Positions 30,831 through 41,664 of a stretch of 64,000 nucleotides of DNA are shown in pieces. Numbering within the stretch: the stretch's first letter is position 1; every line of letters begins with the position of its first letter. The notes under the pieces are model-generated. The model did no database searches. It was not told the DNA's origin and was given only the letters and a program-made list of their open reading frames with translations. The DNA is from Lunularia cruciata (taxonomy: Eukaryota; Streptophyta; Marchantiopsida; Lunulariales; Lunulariaceae): positions 72,704,552 to 72,768,551 of the forward strand of contig OX419756.1 of assembly GCA_948567375.1 (NCBI GenBank), written 5' to 3'. Both the position numbers and the translations under genes were made by a program.

Positions 30831-32375
30831 ATATAATTAGTGTGATACTTATATAGTATTAATAAACCTATTTATTTGTATACTAGATTCTATGGTATTA
30901 CTAAACATATAGTATTACCAAGCATGCTTGTCTATATTCTAGATCCTATGGTGTTATTAAACATATTTTATGTGATGCTAGCTTGGTATTAATGAGTATA
31001 CTTATCTTTATTCTAGATCATATGTATACTAAAGAAATGATTGTGCATTCTACATGCATAAAACCAAGCTTATTTTGTGATGGATATTATGTATGTATCT
31101 TTAGTATCCCTTTGGTATCCCTTTGGTATTTCTTTAGTACCCTTTTGGTTTTGTTTTAATTCTAGATCTTATGTAAATGGTATGTTTTGTCATTATTTAT
31201 AAATGATATTAAGCTCGTATTTGTGAAAGGTATTATGATTTCAAGTGCACTTTTAGCATGTTTGAAGTCTTATATAAATAAGATTAATGCTAAATTGAGT
31301 TGCTTTCTTTGATAAGGATTTGCATGTATTATACATAATACTAATTTGTATTATTTTCTTCTCTTGTTTTTCCCCCTTTTCAAGCTTTAACCTTGAAGTA
31401 TTCAGGTGCATAAGCGTATTTCATTTGAGAATGTCAAGCATATCATAAATTTTCAGCAAGTTATCCTCAACTTGACACTTGAATAAAAAATCCTCATAAA
31501 GAGTTTAGGTTGAAGCTTTGATACTCGAATAGAGTAGCTTAGATAGTAATAGAATGGAATGAGTTACTTAGAGGAGTTGTGCATTATTTACACAACATCA
31601 AAACCATATCTATAAAAATTTCACTTGCAACCATTCTCATGGCACATCTATGACACTATCAACCTTTACGGTAATAACTAGCTTTTGCAAAGTTGCTTTA
31701 AGCACATGTATAGCTAGCTCATGAAGTTTTCAACGTATTACCTTTTCTCTTTTAATATTGTATAGCACCTTATACCGTGAGTACAACGTGATTATTACAA
31801 AATATTACAAAATAGAATTCTAGTAATATTTTCGCTTTTAATGATCTCTTCTTTTATTTATAATATTTTAGTTATAACTGATATAATTTATTTGTAAATA
31901 GTATCTGAAATTTAAATATATATTTTTATTAAAATTATTCTTGATAAGAAATATGTTTATATTACATGAAATAATCCTAATAGAAACAGCACATTAATGA
32001 TAAATAATTAATAAATCTTTAATTAGTTGTGGTGGTGTATATCTTATTTGAAATGAAAAATCTATAATTGCAAAAGTTACGTAGCGCAATTTGAAGAAAC
32101 TCAGAAGATGAAAACAGTACTCTCTTCCTCGTACTAGACGGATCAGAAAGTAACCACGGTTACCTGGCAGAAGCCAGGTAAACAACTACTATACGTACTG
32201 TAGTGTCGAAATACACTCTTGGGGAGGAAATAGTGCGGTCCTGAAGTCCTTGAAACAACAGAGTAGGCTCTTGTTGTGGAGGGTTCCCACGCTGGCGCTC
32301 TCAAACTCTCCATATCGACTAGTGCCTCGAGCAGATCTGAAAAAGTTTCGGGATTCTGCGCACGGAATTGATTGA
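30831..32375. other. AT-rich intergenic, upstream of NDUFB10
   Basis: No coding frame recognised. Many short repeats of TTTAGTATCCCTTTGGTAT type near 31100-31140. The last ~250 bp before 32376 are less AT-rich and probably contain the promoter and leader of the complex I gene, but no specific element is visible. Confidence 0.5.
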
Positions 32376-32669
32376 GTGGTGAAAATGGTGTACAAGGAGC
32401 AGAAATTTGACGAAGGGGGGCCAGATGATTTCGATCCAGCCCGCCCGTATGCTGATCCGGTGGCAATGTTGGAGCAGCGGGAGTACATAGTGAGGGAGAA
32501 GCTTATAGCAATTGAGATGGCAAAGGTGCTGCGAGAGAGAGTACAGCAGTGTTACAGGCGGGAGGGGGTCAATCACTACCAGAAGTGCAGGCAGCACGTC
32601 AAGAATTACCTGGCCTCCATCAGGAATGTAGGATGGGGCAAGGACGCGAAACCGGATTACGAGGTGTGA
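32376..32669 (+). CDS. NDUFB10: NADH:ubiquinone oxidoreductase subunit B10 (NDUFB10/PDSW-like)
   Basis: Accessory membrane-arm subunit of mitochondrial complex I. A single exon of 97 codons, close to the ~105 residues usual in plants. Diagnostic stretches are DDFDPARPYADPVAMLEQRE, EMAKVLRERVQQCYRREGVN and the adjoining HYQKCRQHVKNYL, then GWGKD near the C-terminus. Two conserved cysteines in QQC..QKC fit the oxidised subunits of the intermembrane space. No targeting peptide is expected. The start is the first Met; MVKM puts a second Met three codons later as an alternative. No intron is evident. Confidence 0.9.
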   Translation: MVKMVYKEQKFDEGGPDDFDPARPYADPVAMLEQREYIVREKLIAIEMAKVLRERVQQCYRREGVNHYQKCRQHVKNYLASIRNVGWGKDAKPDYEV

Positions 32670-33485
32670 ATTGATTTGAATGCATCAGCGGGTTTCTGGA
32701 GTCAAATTAGGGTTATTCCCGATCCCTGGTCATTAAGGAGACCTGTCCAGGTTGCTTACTTCTATATCAATTCTGGAAATCTGGTAGGTCCTGGACAGCA
32801 ATTAGAGGAGTTCCCTCGTGTAGAATGCCGTTCGAGTCGCTGTGTTTAGCTATAACAACGTTGAGGAATCTTGTTGGAAAATTCGACTAAACTGTGATCC
32901 AATATATCTCTTGCTTTGTTCGTTCATAAAGCGGGCAAGGAGAGAAAGTACATCAGGTTGTCATCGCAAGCTGAGCGATCAGATCTCAAAGTTCATTTCT
33001 ATTGCCCTGAATCAACCATGATGGTTGTCTTTCTTCAATCCACATATTCTTCAGATTTATCTCTCTGTTTCCTCCTCTTTTAAATTGATTACTCCTCTCC
33101 AATACGAATTTCCTATCGTTCTCACGAAAGCAGTCGTTTGTTCGTCGTTATTGCCTAAATTATCTCTCTGTCAAATGTTGTTTTGATATCCCTCTTTTTC
33201 ATGACTTTCTGCAACGATAGGTAATGTTATACTGCACGGAAAATATAATTCTTTAGAAGCAGGTGAGATTCTTTTTTTGGGCCGCGCTGCATGACGGACT
33301 TTGCAGGTGTTGAATCTTTAGAAGAGGATCCTCGAACAGGATTTCTTCCCAACTTTCAGCAACTTTTCAAACCTTCCCTCTTCTGTACACTCTGACCACA
33401 TATGACATAGAGATCTAAGGGATAGCCATTCTTAGATAATGAACCTCGATGTTTCTCAGAAAGAGCATACCCAAGTTGCTCAAGA
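32670..33485. other. Downstream of NDUFB10, no gene seen
   Basis: Probably 3' UTR of the complex I gene at the left; the poly(A) site is not defined. No conserved frame on either strand. Confidence 0.5.
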
Positions 33486-33690
33486 AATTGTGCGGAAGAC
33501 CTGAATTTTGCATCTCGAATTTGATCTCAGCCACCGATTTCTTTTAAAGGTATTCCAAGCTTCACTAGGGATCCGGATCCAGTCCAGCCATGGCCTCGGA
33601 TATACAGGGGCCAGCTTCTAACGGCTAGTGAATCTTAGGTACCAGTATCATGTTCATGCGTTGCTTGTAGAAATAGCGTAGCACCAATTC
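33486..33690 (-). pseudogene. Broken duplicate of GLE1 exon 1
   Basis: Matches GLE1 exon 1 and its leader (about 22720-22925) in the same orientation, about 10.7 kb away. Shared blocks include TTGTGCGGAAGACC, GGATC.GG.TCCAG, the AACGGC(G/T)AGTGAATCTTAG block, and GTAGAAATA near the leader. The reading frame has several stops, for example CAC TAG instead of CAC TCG, and the GLE1 Met pair is disrupted. No downstream GLE1 exons follow. It is a segmental duplicate of the first exon only, with the right-hand inverted-repeat arms absent. Confidence 0.8.
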
Positions 33691-34865
33691 TTCATTCTTT
33701 CTATATCGTATTCTGACCTTATTATGAGAAATTTACTTCTCATGCCTAGATGGCAATGTCATATCTTGTTCAGTTCCACGTTGGTATGGAATCATGTACT
33801 TGTGAACGCATTCCCTTACTCAATATCCTATTTTGATAAACTCGGACTTGAAGAAAGTAGTCTTTTTTCAGCACCAATGTCAATATATGTAATGGACTGA
33901 AGTGTGTACATTGGGGAGACCGGTAGAAATCTAAGCGTGTAAAACAGACGCCCCTGGAAACGGCCTCATCAGAATGGTGTTCACTTCAAAACCAAAGTGC
34001 AGTTATAGGTAGCGCGTGTTTTACATAGCGTACAGCTTTTAAACGCTAGGACTTTCACTTCACTAATCTGGCTCAGGAAATGCGAGGCTTGAGGCTTTAA
34101 GATTACCCGGATCACTGATCAACATACGTTGTCGAATGTTTTCTGTTTCTCTTGTCAATGGAAGGCTACAGCTAACATTGGCCTCCTTACCCGCTCATCC
34201 TTTCGATGGTTTATCTGAGCACGACTCTCAGGGAGAACCGAGTTTGCATTGGTATTTATGAGCGAAGGACAGAAACTCGGGACGCGAGATATTGGCATTT
34301 CATCCAACTATCTTGACGGGAGATATTGGCACCAATGAGCAAAAGAGCAGAAGCTCTGGACGGGAAGTACTGGCATCGCATTCAGCTATGTTGACACTCC
34401 GTAGAGCACTGACGATGTTTTGATTGTTTACACGTGCAGACTTTCTATGAAAGCCTGCTTTTTTCTTATTGTGCTCTGTAGTTGTTGACAAATTCATACT
34501 AACATAGAGCATGCAGTGGTGAATCCCAGTTCTCAAACACTCATCTCGTAATATTTTCAGTTTCTGGCAATTCATGTGCTATGCACCAACATCTTCATGC
34601 AATCACTAACTCATGCTTCGCTTTCAAGGCTACACTTGCTCTCACTGATAATGCGTGACAAGTAAGATGTAACAGAAACAAAGTGCTAACCTTTGTATGC
34701 AGACTAATGCATGCTTACCTCTCTATGTAAATGATAGTTACGAGGAGTGACCATCATATGATCTTTTCTTGGTTACCATGATACGTAAGAATCAGGGCTG
34801 TCAGACATCTCCTTTAAGGAGATCCTTTAATATCCTTAGGAGTAAGTGGTCGACAGCTTGGGATA
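33691..34865. other. Intergenic without recognisable gene
   Basis: Contains a short imperfect duplication (ACGCGAGATATTGGCAT near 34280 and GACGGGAGATATTGGCA near 34317, with a third weaker unit at about 34358). No coding signal. Confidence 0.45.
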
Positions 34866-35095
34866 ACAAGAAGGATGGAAAGACCCATCAAGCCGTACAA
34901 GGACAAACTATATGATCGTAACATAGGGCTAAACTCGGGTAGTATGTCCAATAATATTGGGACAATAATTCAGCACTATTGTATCTAAGATATGCAAAAT
35001 TGTATGTTGTACATATTCTACAAATCAAATCATATGGTATACGTAGTATCATTGGAGGATCAAGAAGTATAATCTGGTGTGATTGTCTCCACAGT
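34866..35095 (-). repeat. LINE-like 3' end, decayed (copy D)
   Basis: Minus orientation: AAGGATGGAAAGACCCATCA and AGCCGTACAAGG, then GTAACATAGGGCTAAAC, then CTAAGATATGCAAAATTGTA corresponding to CTAAGATATCCGAGCTATGC of copies A and C, and TGTGATTGTCTCC. It is clearly the same family, but more diverged. Confidence 0.7.
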
Positions 35096-35431
35096 AGTAA
35101 GATTTGTCTTTTGTCGCATGAAATTGTAAATTTTCTTAACTTTATTAGTATATTATTTATTTGTAAAATATGTAGTTACAATTACTTTTTATTTTTTAAT
35201 GATCGTTAAAAAATAATATGCAAAGTGGAAATCACTTAATATCATGTTGCAAGGGTGATGATTTTACTATAAGCAATCTGAAAGAGTAGCAATCCAAAGA
35301 AAGTTCTTCCTAAAAAAAAATTTTAGCCTGTTTTCGTCATGTCAATATGTCACCTCCAATATTGGAAATTGTTTCATGGAGAGTTATTTATTAATTTTGA
35401 AGTTGAATCATTTAAAATGAAAGGTAAAGTC

Positions 35432-35661
35432 ATCCAAGTTCCAATGACATGCATGTATGGAGTTAATAATTTGTTTGTTTGATGGTATAATTTACTAAGA
35501 CAAGACAGCATTCAAAAATCAAATATTATAAAGCCTTCATAGAAGGATCCAAGTTCCAATGACATGCATGTATGGAGTTAATAATTTGTTTGTTTGATGG
35601 TATAATTTACTAAGACAAGACATCATTCAAAAATCAAATACTATAAAGCCTTCATAGAAGG
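35432..35661. repeat. Two tandem 115-bp units
   Basis: ATCCAAGTTCCAATGACATG starts units at 35432 and 35547; each runs to AGCCTTCATAGAAGG. They differ at only about two positions (AGACAGCATT / AGACATCATT and ATATTATA / ATACTATA), so the duplication is recent. The flanking DNA is AT-rich and unannotated. Confidence 0.9.
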
Positions 35662-36660
35662 ATGGTGGAGGCAAGCTTTGTCTAACTTATGGGATGATCC
35701 AAATAGAGAATCTTTTTAATTTTATATTGTGAATACCTTTGGATATGTAATAAAGTGGATTCTAAAATATAAGATTTTAATTAAAAAATCATAAATACTT
35801 AGTTCTCCTATCTAAAATAAAGGATTGTAAATTGGATGTAGACAGAATTTTCCAAAAAAAAGTTAAAACTTATGTTAGCTTTAAAGGATTAAAGGTAATT
35901 TCAATGATCAATTATTATAACTCACTCAACTTCGTTATGTCATATTAAAAAAAATAATAAAATTGGCACTCAATTAATATACTGAAACTAAGTCCATTGA
36001 GAACTATATTGCTTACAAGTTGATATGATAGTCAAAATCTTTTAATTAAGTCTCTTAAGACCTAGTTGACTAAGATTTCAGATTCATCCTCCAATCTTCC
36101 TTCTACTACATATCGTACCTTGCATAATAATTCTAATTATAGTATCTCTTTACAAAATAAGTACTTCTAGTATCAACCTGTATATAATCCTAACTTGTAG
36201 GTTTTTATGGGTTTTAATATTTTTCCTCTTAATCTAGGTGCATGCCTCTCAAAGCTTGTTTATTGAGCAAGTTTATGTTGTATTGTATATTTTCACATTA
36301 TCATTAGTAGAGAATATAATTATATCCCACATTATTTTATCATTTAATATCATTGTGATGGTTTAAAATATTAATGCATATTTCTTATATAGTAAACTTA
36401 TATGTATCACATGTTTTTCAGAAGTATCTTTTTTTGGAGATGAAGTTTTTTTAATAATAAATTATGTTAAGAGTGAAATATAATAAATTAATTTATTTAT
36501 TTTCTACACTTCAAGGTAAATTATAAAATAAAAGAAGTTGAAATAAACATATGTCTATGCCTTTAAAAATTGGCATTTTAATTCTATCAAGGAAAGTTAT
36601 ATTAAACTAAATGCTAGTATGTCATCCTTAAATATTTACCTCATAGAAGTTTTGTACAAG
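35662..36660. other. AT-rich, no gene seen
   Basis: Stops in all frames and no recognisable motif. Confidence 0.5.
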
Positions 36661-36663
36661 ATG

Positions 36664-36664
<1 letters not shown>

Positions 36665-36751
<87 letters not shown>
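36665..36751. repeat. Compound (TA)n(TC)n(TA)n microsatellite
   Basis: About 24 TA repeats, then about 12 TC repeats, then 6-7 TA repeats without interruption. The small open frame that spans it encodes only Tyr/Ile and Ser/Leu runs and is not a gene. Confidence 0.97.
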
Positions 36752-39625
36752 TTGATATTTTTCTAAAATATAATTATTCATTTACATGCAAGTTAACAAG
36801 AGACATGAGAAAATAAAAAAATTCACTTTTCATTTTTGAATAGAATTAATATCTATTCAAGCACATTGAAAAAATATCATTTATATTACAATCCTACATC
36901 ATGTTCTGGTAACAATTTATTTCCCTCAACAATGATGCATATTTACTTATTTCTATACTTTTATTAGGAGTAATAAAAAGAGAAAGAAAAAAAATAACAA
37001 AAAATTGGTACATGGAAGCAAAAGTGAGTTGAGAAAAAAGAGAAGATTAACTTGTTAGAATGAGCCACTAATCTCTTATGTATTATAGTTGTATTTTATA
37101 ATGGCATGCACTTCTTGTATAATTGGATATTTTGTTTTCAATCCATAAACATAAGTTTATATATTTGGTAAATTGTTTATATATTTTAATACTTAGTCTT
37201 TTTTATCATTATCTCCATTTCAATAATTATCAAGGTTGCTGATTTTGGACTGATAAGTACCATAACATCAATTTTCTTCAATTTGATTTTAGCTTGAATC
37301 CTAAAAAACATTGGTTGAAGTTTAATAATAAGTAGTGCAATGCAATGCTTAATCATAAAATACAAGCAAATTGACAAACACTTAATTGTGAGAATCTTGT
37401 TATTTACTGTGTATGATTTTTTTTAATCACACATATAGCACGTTTTAAGTATTATTATCTTTCTTTAACTTTGATTTGTTTCTTTGATGTTGATAATCTG
37501 GTATTCATATTATGCGCGTTTGATTTTCAATACCTTATTTGACCACAATACTCGTTAAGAATTTTATTTCATTTTCTATAAGCTGCAATTTCTGGATGAA
37601 AAGTAATCTAAATCATGAGATATTTCTATTATGCATATACTTTTATTAATTTTAAAATTTTAAAATAATAATTTTAATTATTTAAAGAATTATATATCAT
37701 ATGCTTACCACAATAAAGAATGACTCCTATAGTCCATGAATTTATCAAGCTTATGGGCTTGATAGATTATCTACCATGTTCATACAACATTAAAACAAGC
37801 ATTATTGTATAGATATACTTTTATATTTCTCATCTAGAATACAATAATATTTTATATTCATGTTTCTCAAGTAGAAGTAGGACATAACATGTTCTATACC
37901 CAAGAGATTTATTTTTTAGGACAAATAATTATTATCAAGAGATTCCAATAAATAAGTAAATCAATCAATCAATCTTTACTTTATCTACTATAATATAATG
38001 GGATTTACTTTCATCCTCAAGTAAAATTAATTATTTATGAGGTTTGTGGTTTAATTTTGAGATCTCATTAAGTACTTAGTGATGAACTAGTTTTACCTTG
38101 ACTTGAAGTAGGTTCAATGTAAACATATAATTTTTCTTATTCCTTTCCTACATGGATATTGATTTTTATTTCTCTAGATATATCTTATATTAGTTGCATT
38201 CTTCAGAAGTGAATATTTTATCTAAAAGTAAGAAATAATCAGAAAAGAAGAATTTTACAAAATAGTAATCTTATGAAATATCAAAATTATTAAAAAAATT
38301 TAAGACTTCATTTTAATTAATAAATAATTGTAGATTATATGTTTTTTAATATAAAAATTAGAATAAGCTTAAAAAATGATAAAATTCTAATATTAAACTT
38401 GTAAATAAGAATTTCAAGCATTTTAGAATGGTAGTATATTGATGCAGAAGGTAAACCGAATCTAGATTCTAAGCTCACTATATAATTTGGAATTTTAGTG
38501 TAAGATGAAGACACGATATATTTTATTATTACATTCTATTGATTCAAGGAGGTAAATTTTGGAACATATGAAAGAGAATCCAAATTAACTAATCATAAAC
38601 TCTTAAATTTTCACATTCACTATTTTATAGTTATGTATTCAACCGGAGTCTTAAAAAATATATTGAAAATATTTTGTATCTAGAAGAAGAAAAACATAGG
38701 GAGCTCATTTCTTGGAATTGATAATTAATTACACTTGATTTCAGATCTAAAGTATGATTATCTCAGTGTTTTAATTTAACTCTTATAAATTATTATTATT
38801 ATCTATGAAGATAATAATATTTATTGATTAGTACTTTAGAAATGTATAATGTATCAATTCACTACAAACCATAAATTAAGATATTATAGGAAAGAACTCA
38901 TTGATTATATCAAAGTTCTTTGAAAAACTGGAACTACTTTCTATGTGATTTTTTGCATTCTAGTTATTTAAAATAATTTATCATTTTAATGTGAAATATC
39001 CTAATTTCATATATATATAAAATTTATTTTTACACTAATTTATTACAGCTGTAAGCATAATCATTAATAGTTGTACATAATTTATTGGTAAATTTTTATT
39101 GATTATATGATCACAATTTATTGTAAACTATGTAACCATAGTAATAGCAACAACCAACAGTCTTACATAATTAATTGTTAACAATTTATTAGTTGATGGT
39201 GGTTGCTAGGATGATTCATTTATGATCAATCAATGAATATTTCTCACCTTTTCCTTTTGATGCACAATAACATAAATATGACCACGTTGCTATTCTTCCG
39301 GTAGTTCATTGTTCTAGTAGTCAACAACACCATACATGAAAATATAAATCCAAATAATCACTCCAAGCCCCCTATGTAAGTGGAAGTCAAAGAATTTCAA
39401 CCTCAAAGTCTTTGAAATTGTGGAATCGGATCTAATGTGCAAAAATGTCCCAAGTGACAATAACACATGAACTGATGGACAAAAGATTGCAATTCAAATT
39501 AGAGTTTCACAGCAGGGTGTTAAAAAAATGAAGTGACATAGTCTAGACTCGAGCAATCTCTCAACAAACAAAAGAACAAGAATATCAACCACTTTAACTC
39601 GGAACCAAGTAACCATGGCATCTGA
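36752..39625. other. AT-rich DNA, no gene seen
   Basis: Extremely AT-rich with homopolymer runs, no conserved frame, no visible LTRs or transposase. It may be decayed transposon sequence beyond recognition. Confidence 0.5.
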
Positions 39626-39627
39626 CT

Positions 39628-39709
39628 CGGCATCCTTCTCAAAATTTTAAGGGATGAGAGATTCAAGGAATTCCTTCTCAAAATTGTAAGGGACGAGAGA
39701 TTCAATGAA
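39628..39709. repeat. Two tandem ~40-bp units
   Basis: CCTTCTCAAAATTTTAAGGG..GAGAGATTCAAGGAATT is followed directly by CCTTCTCAAAATTGTAAGGG..GAGAGATTCAATGAATT. They lie just before the small open frame at 39713. Confidence 0.8.
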
Positions 39710-40147
39710 TTCATGGAACGGGAGATGAAGAAGCCATTAGAGCAGAACATAAGTTCATACATGTACATTGAGCACATCTACTTCACAATCAAAGAGCATA
39801 CTATATCCATCATCAAGATTAACAAGATCAAAATCATCATCGATGAAACTATTGACTTTCTAAACCGAAAAGTGGTCACTATGTTCGTTTCCTCTCACAT
39901 ATATGTACCAAAAACTACTCCGCCGGTCCTTTACCCATCTCAAGGAGAAAAAGAAATCTAATATGATCAAGATTGTCCAAATCATCCAAGACACAATTCA
40001 TAACTTCGTTAGGGGCCAAGTCGAAGACAAATATTCGTAGCTCGCATTGTTAGTATCAGATAGTTCCATAATTGGTCAAAGTTGAAAGGACTTTAAATCA
40101 ACCTAGTTTCTAGGGATGCATCACACATCACATGCCTTGCACACGAA

Positions 40148-40759
40148 ATGGATAAAGTTTATGAAATTGTGCAAAATGGTCTCCCGTTCTCAATCAATTT
40201 ATCAGATCCACGGAGACCATCACTTCCAATTCTTAAAGTTGTTGAGAACAATTCGTCGAAGTTGTTTGAAGCCAATTCCCAACGAACCCATCATTCGTTG
40301 GGGACATGGATCAGGACCGCCGTCGCTTATCAGAAGATGATGGATATCAGCAAGTTGAAAGAGTTCATCATCCAACTCGATGATAGGTCGCTTGACATCT
40401 CTCATGCCAAGAAGTTGGTTGTAAATCAATCCTTCAAAACAAAACTTCAATCCATTGAGAAGTACGAGCAGTCACCCGTGATCATCACTCAACCAGATAA
40501 GCAAGGATTGACAATCAAAGAACATATCTCTTTGATTGATACGGAGAAATCGATATTGAATGGTAGCAATCTTGAGCGACTAGAGGCAATTCTCAAGGTG
40601 ACCCATACAGTGTTAAGGTTGTTTGTGGAACACGTGGACCAACTCGACGGTATGCGGACTCATGTCCCTCTTGTCATTGTCGAGCGCTCTTTCTCCCGAA
40701 TGCAGAACTTTGTTATTGACAATACCAACCGTCTTCATGCCGAGACAATCCATAAATAA
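40148..40759 (+). CDS. Unrecognised 203-codon ORF
   Basis: The longest open frame in this AT-rich stretch, in a locally less AT-rich patch. I do not recognise the protein. It is hydrophilic, with no signal peptide or membrane segment. Its end (VERSFSRMQNFVIDNTNRL) faintly recalls the ERSFS block of hAT transposase dimerisation regions, but the usual surrounding residues are missing, so I do not assign it. A shorter frame at 39713-39961 lies upstream, separated by stops. It could be a transposon-derived gene fragment or a chance frame. Three 19-bp tandem repeats follow at 40840. Confidence 0.35.
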   Translation: MDKVYEIVQNGLPFSINLSDPRRPSLPILKVVENNSSKLFEANSQRTHHSLGTWIRTAVAYQKMMDISKLKEFIIQLDDRSLDISHAKKLVVNQSFKTKLQSIEKYEQSPVIITQPDKQGLTIKEHISLIDTEKSILNGSNLERLEAILKVTHTVLRLFVEHVDQLDGMRTHVPLVIVERSFSRMQNFVIDNTNRLHAETIHK

Positions 40760-40839
40760 ATGGTCATCTAAGTCAACTGATGTTATAATCTCCTAGTGAT
40801 TTGTTTTCCGCATTTTACAGAATGATATTGTAATCAACT

Positions 40840-40895
40840 GAGATTCCGCTTTTAACTTGAGATTCCGCTTTTAACTTGAGATTCCACTTTTAACT
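40840..40895. repeat. Three tandem 19-bp units
   Basis: GAGATTCCGCTTTTAACTT at 40840-40858 and 40859-40877, then a variant with CCACTT at 40878-40895. Confidence 0.9.
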
Positions 40896-41664
40896 GATAA
40901 ATACTCCGCACTTTCGAAGTCCTTAATTGTAGCACGTACCCTGGTTATCATCCGTCAGGTAATACCCCACTCACTGCCAACTCTGCGCGCCCAAGGCCCA
41001 GTAGGTCCACGAGGTGACGTAATGCGGGACTCAAGGATGCCGCACGTCTACTCGACGGTACGCTTGTTCACCTCTCTTCTGTGATTGGTCTACTGGATTT
41101 GTCCGGCAGGAACTGTACTAGCTCTGACTGCGTACAAGTGGAGTGTCCATCACGAACTACGTAAAAGGAAGGCTCCGTGAGAGTGCTCGCTTCTTCAAAT
41201 TGGAGATGGTAAACTTCAACGCCCTGGACCACTTCCGCTGATCAATTTCATCGTCCAAGGTACTGAATTCTGTGCTAAAAACTACCTTGTATGAATTCGA
41301 TTCGTTTATGTGGAGCTCCGGCTGTTTCTTATTGGTAGTGATCTTGGTAGCTTGGAATTCATAGGCCGGAAACTAACGAATTTGAATTCTGTAACAATGA
41401 AATAAATTGGATAGACAATTACGATTAAGTTATTGAAACTGTGTTGTAACAAGTTTCAGATTCGCCGAGAAGTCCGTCTTTCATTTTTTGAAGTTTCAGT
41501 TGTCTTGGCGGGCTCACGAGCTAAAATCTATGAGACCAGTCGTAATTGGTCAGGTCTTTCATATGATATTTTGTCGAAGCTGAAGGCTGTTTGATTTTAT
41601 GACAGACATGTACTGATTCGGTACAAGAAGGCGATATTTAGTTGGAGCCGGGCTTTCTGATAAG
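40896..41664. promoter_or_regulatory. Upstream region of the ABCG7-like gene
   Basis: Less AT-rich than the DNA to its left. It probably contains the promoter and leader. A GAGGTGACGTAATGCG block near 41011 contains a TGACGT core of the kind bound by bZIP factors, but a single match is weak evidence. The transcription start is not visible. Confidence 0.35.

Noticed and set aside
36619-36816. 65-codon frame across the microsatellite
   Set aside because: Almost entirely the translation of TA and TC repeats.
41011-41030. bZIP-type TGACGT site as a proven regulatory element
   Set aside because: A single short match in an undefined promoter is expected by chance; only mentioned within the upstream region.
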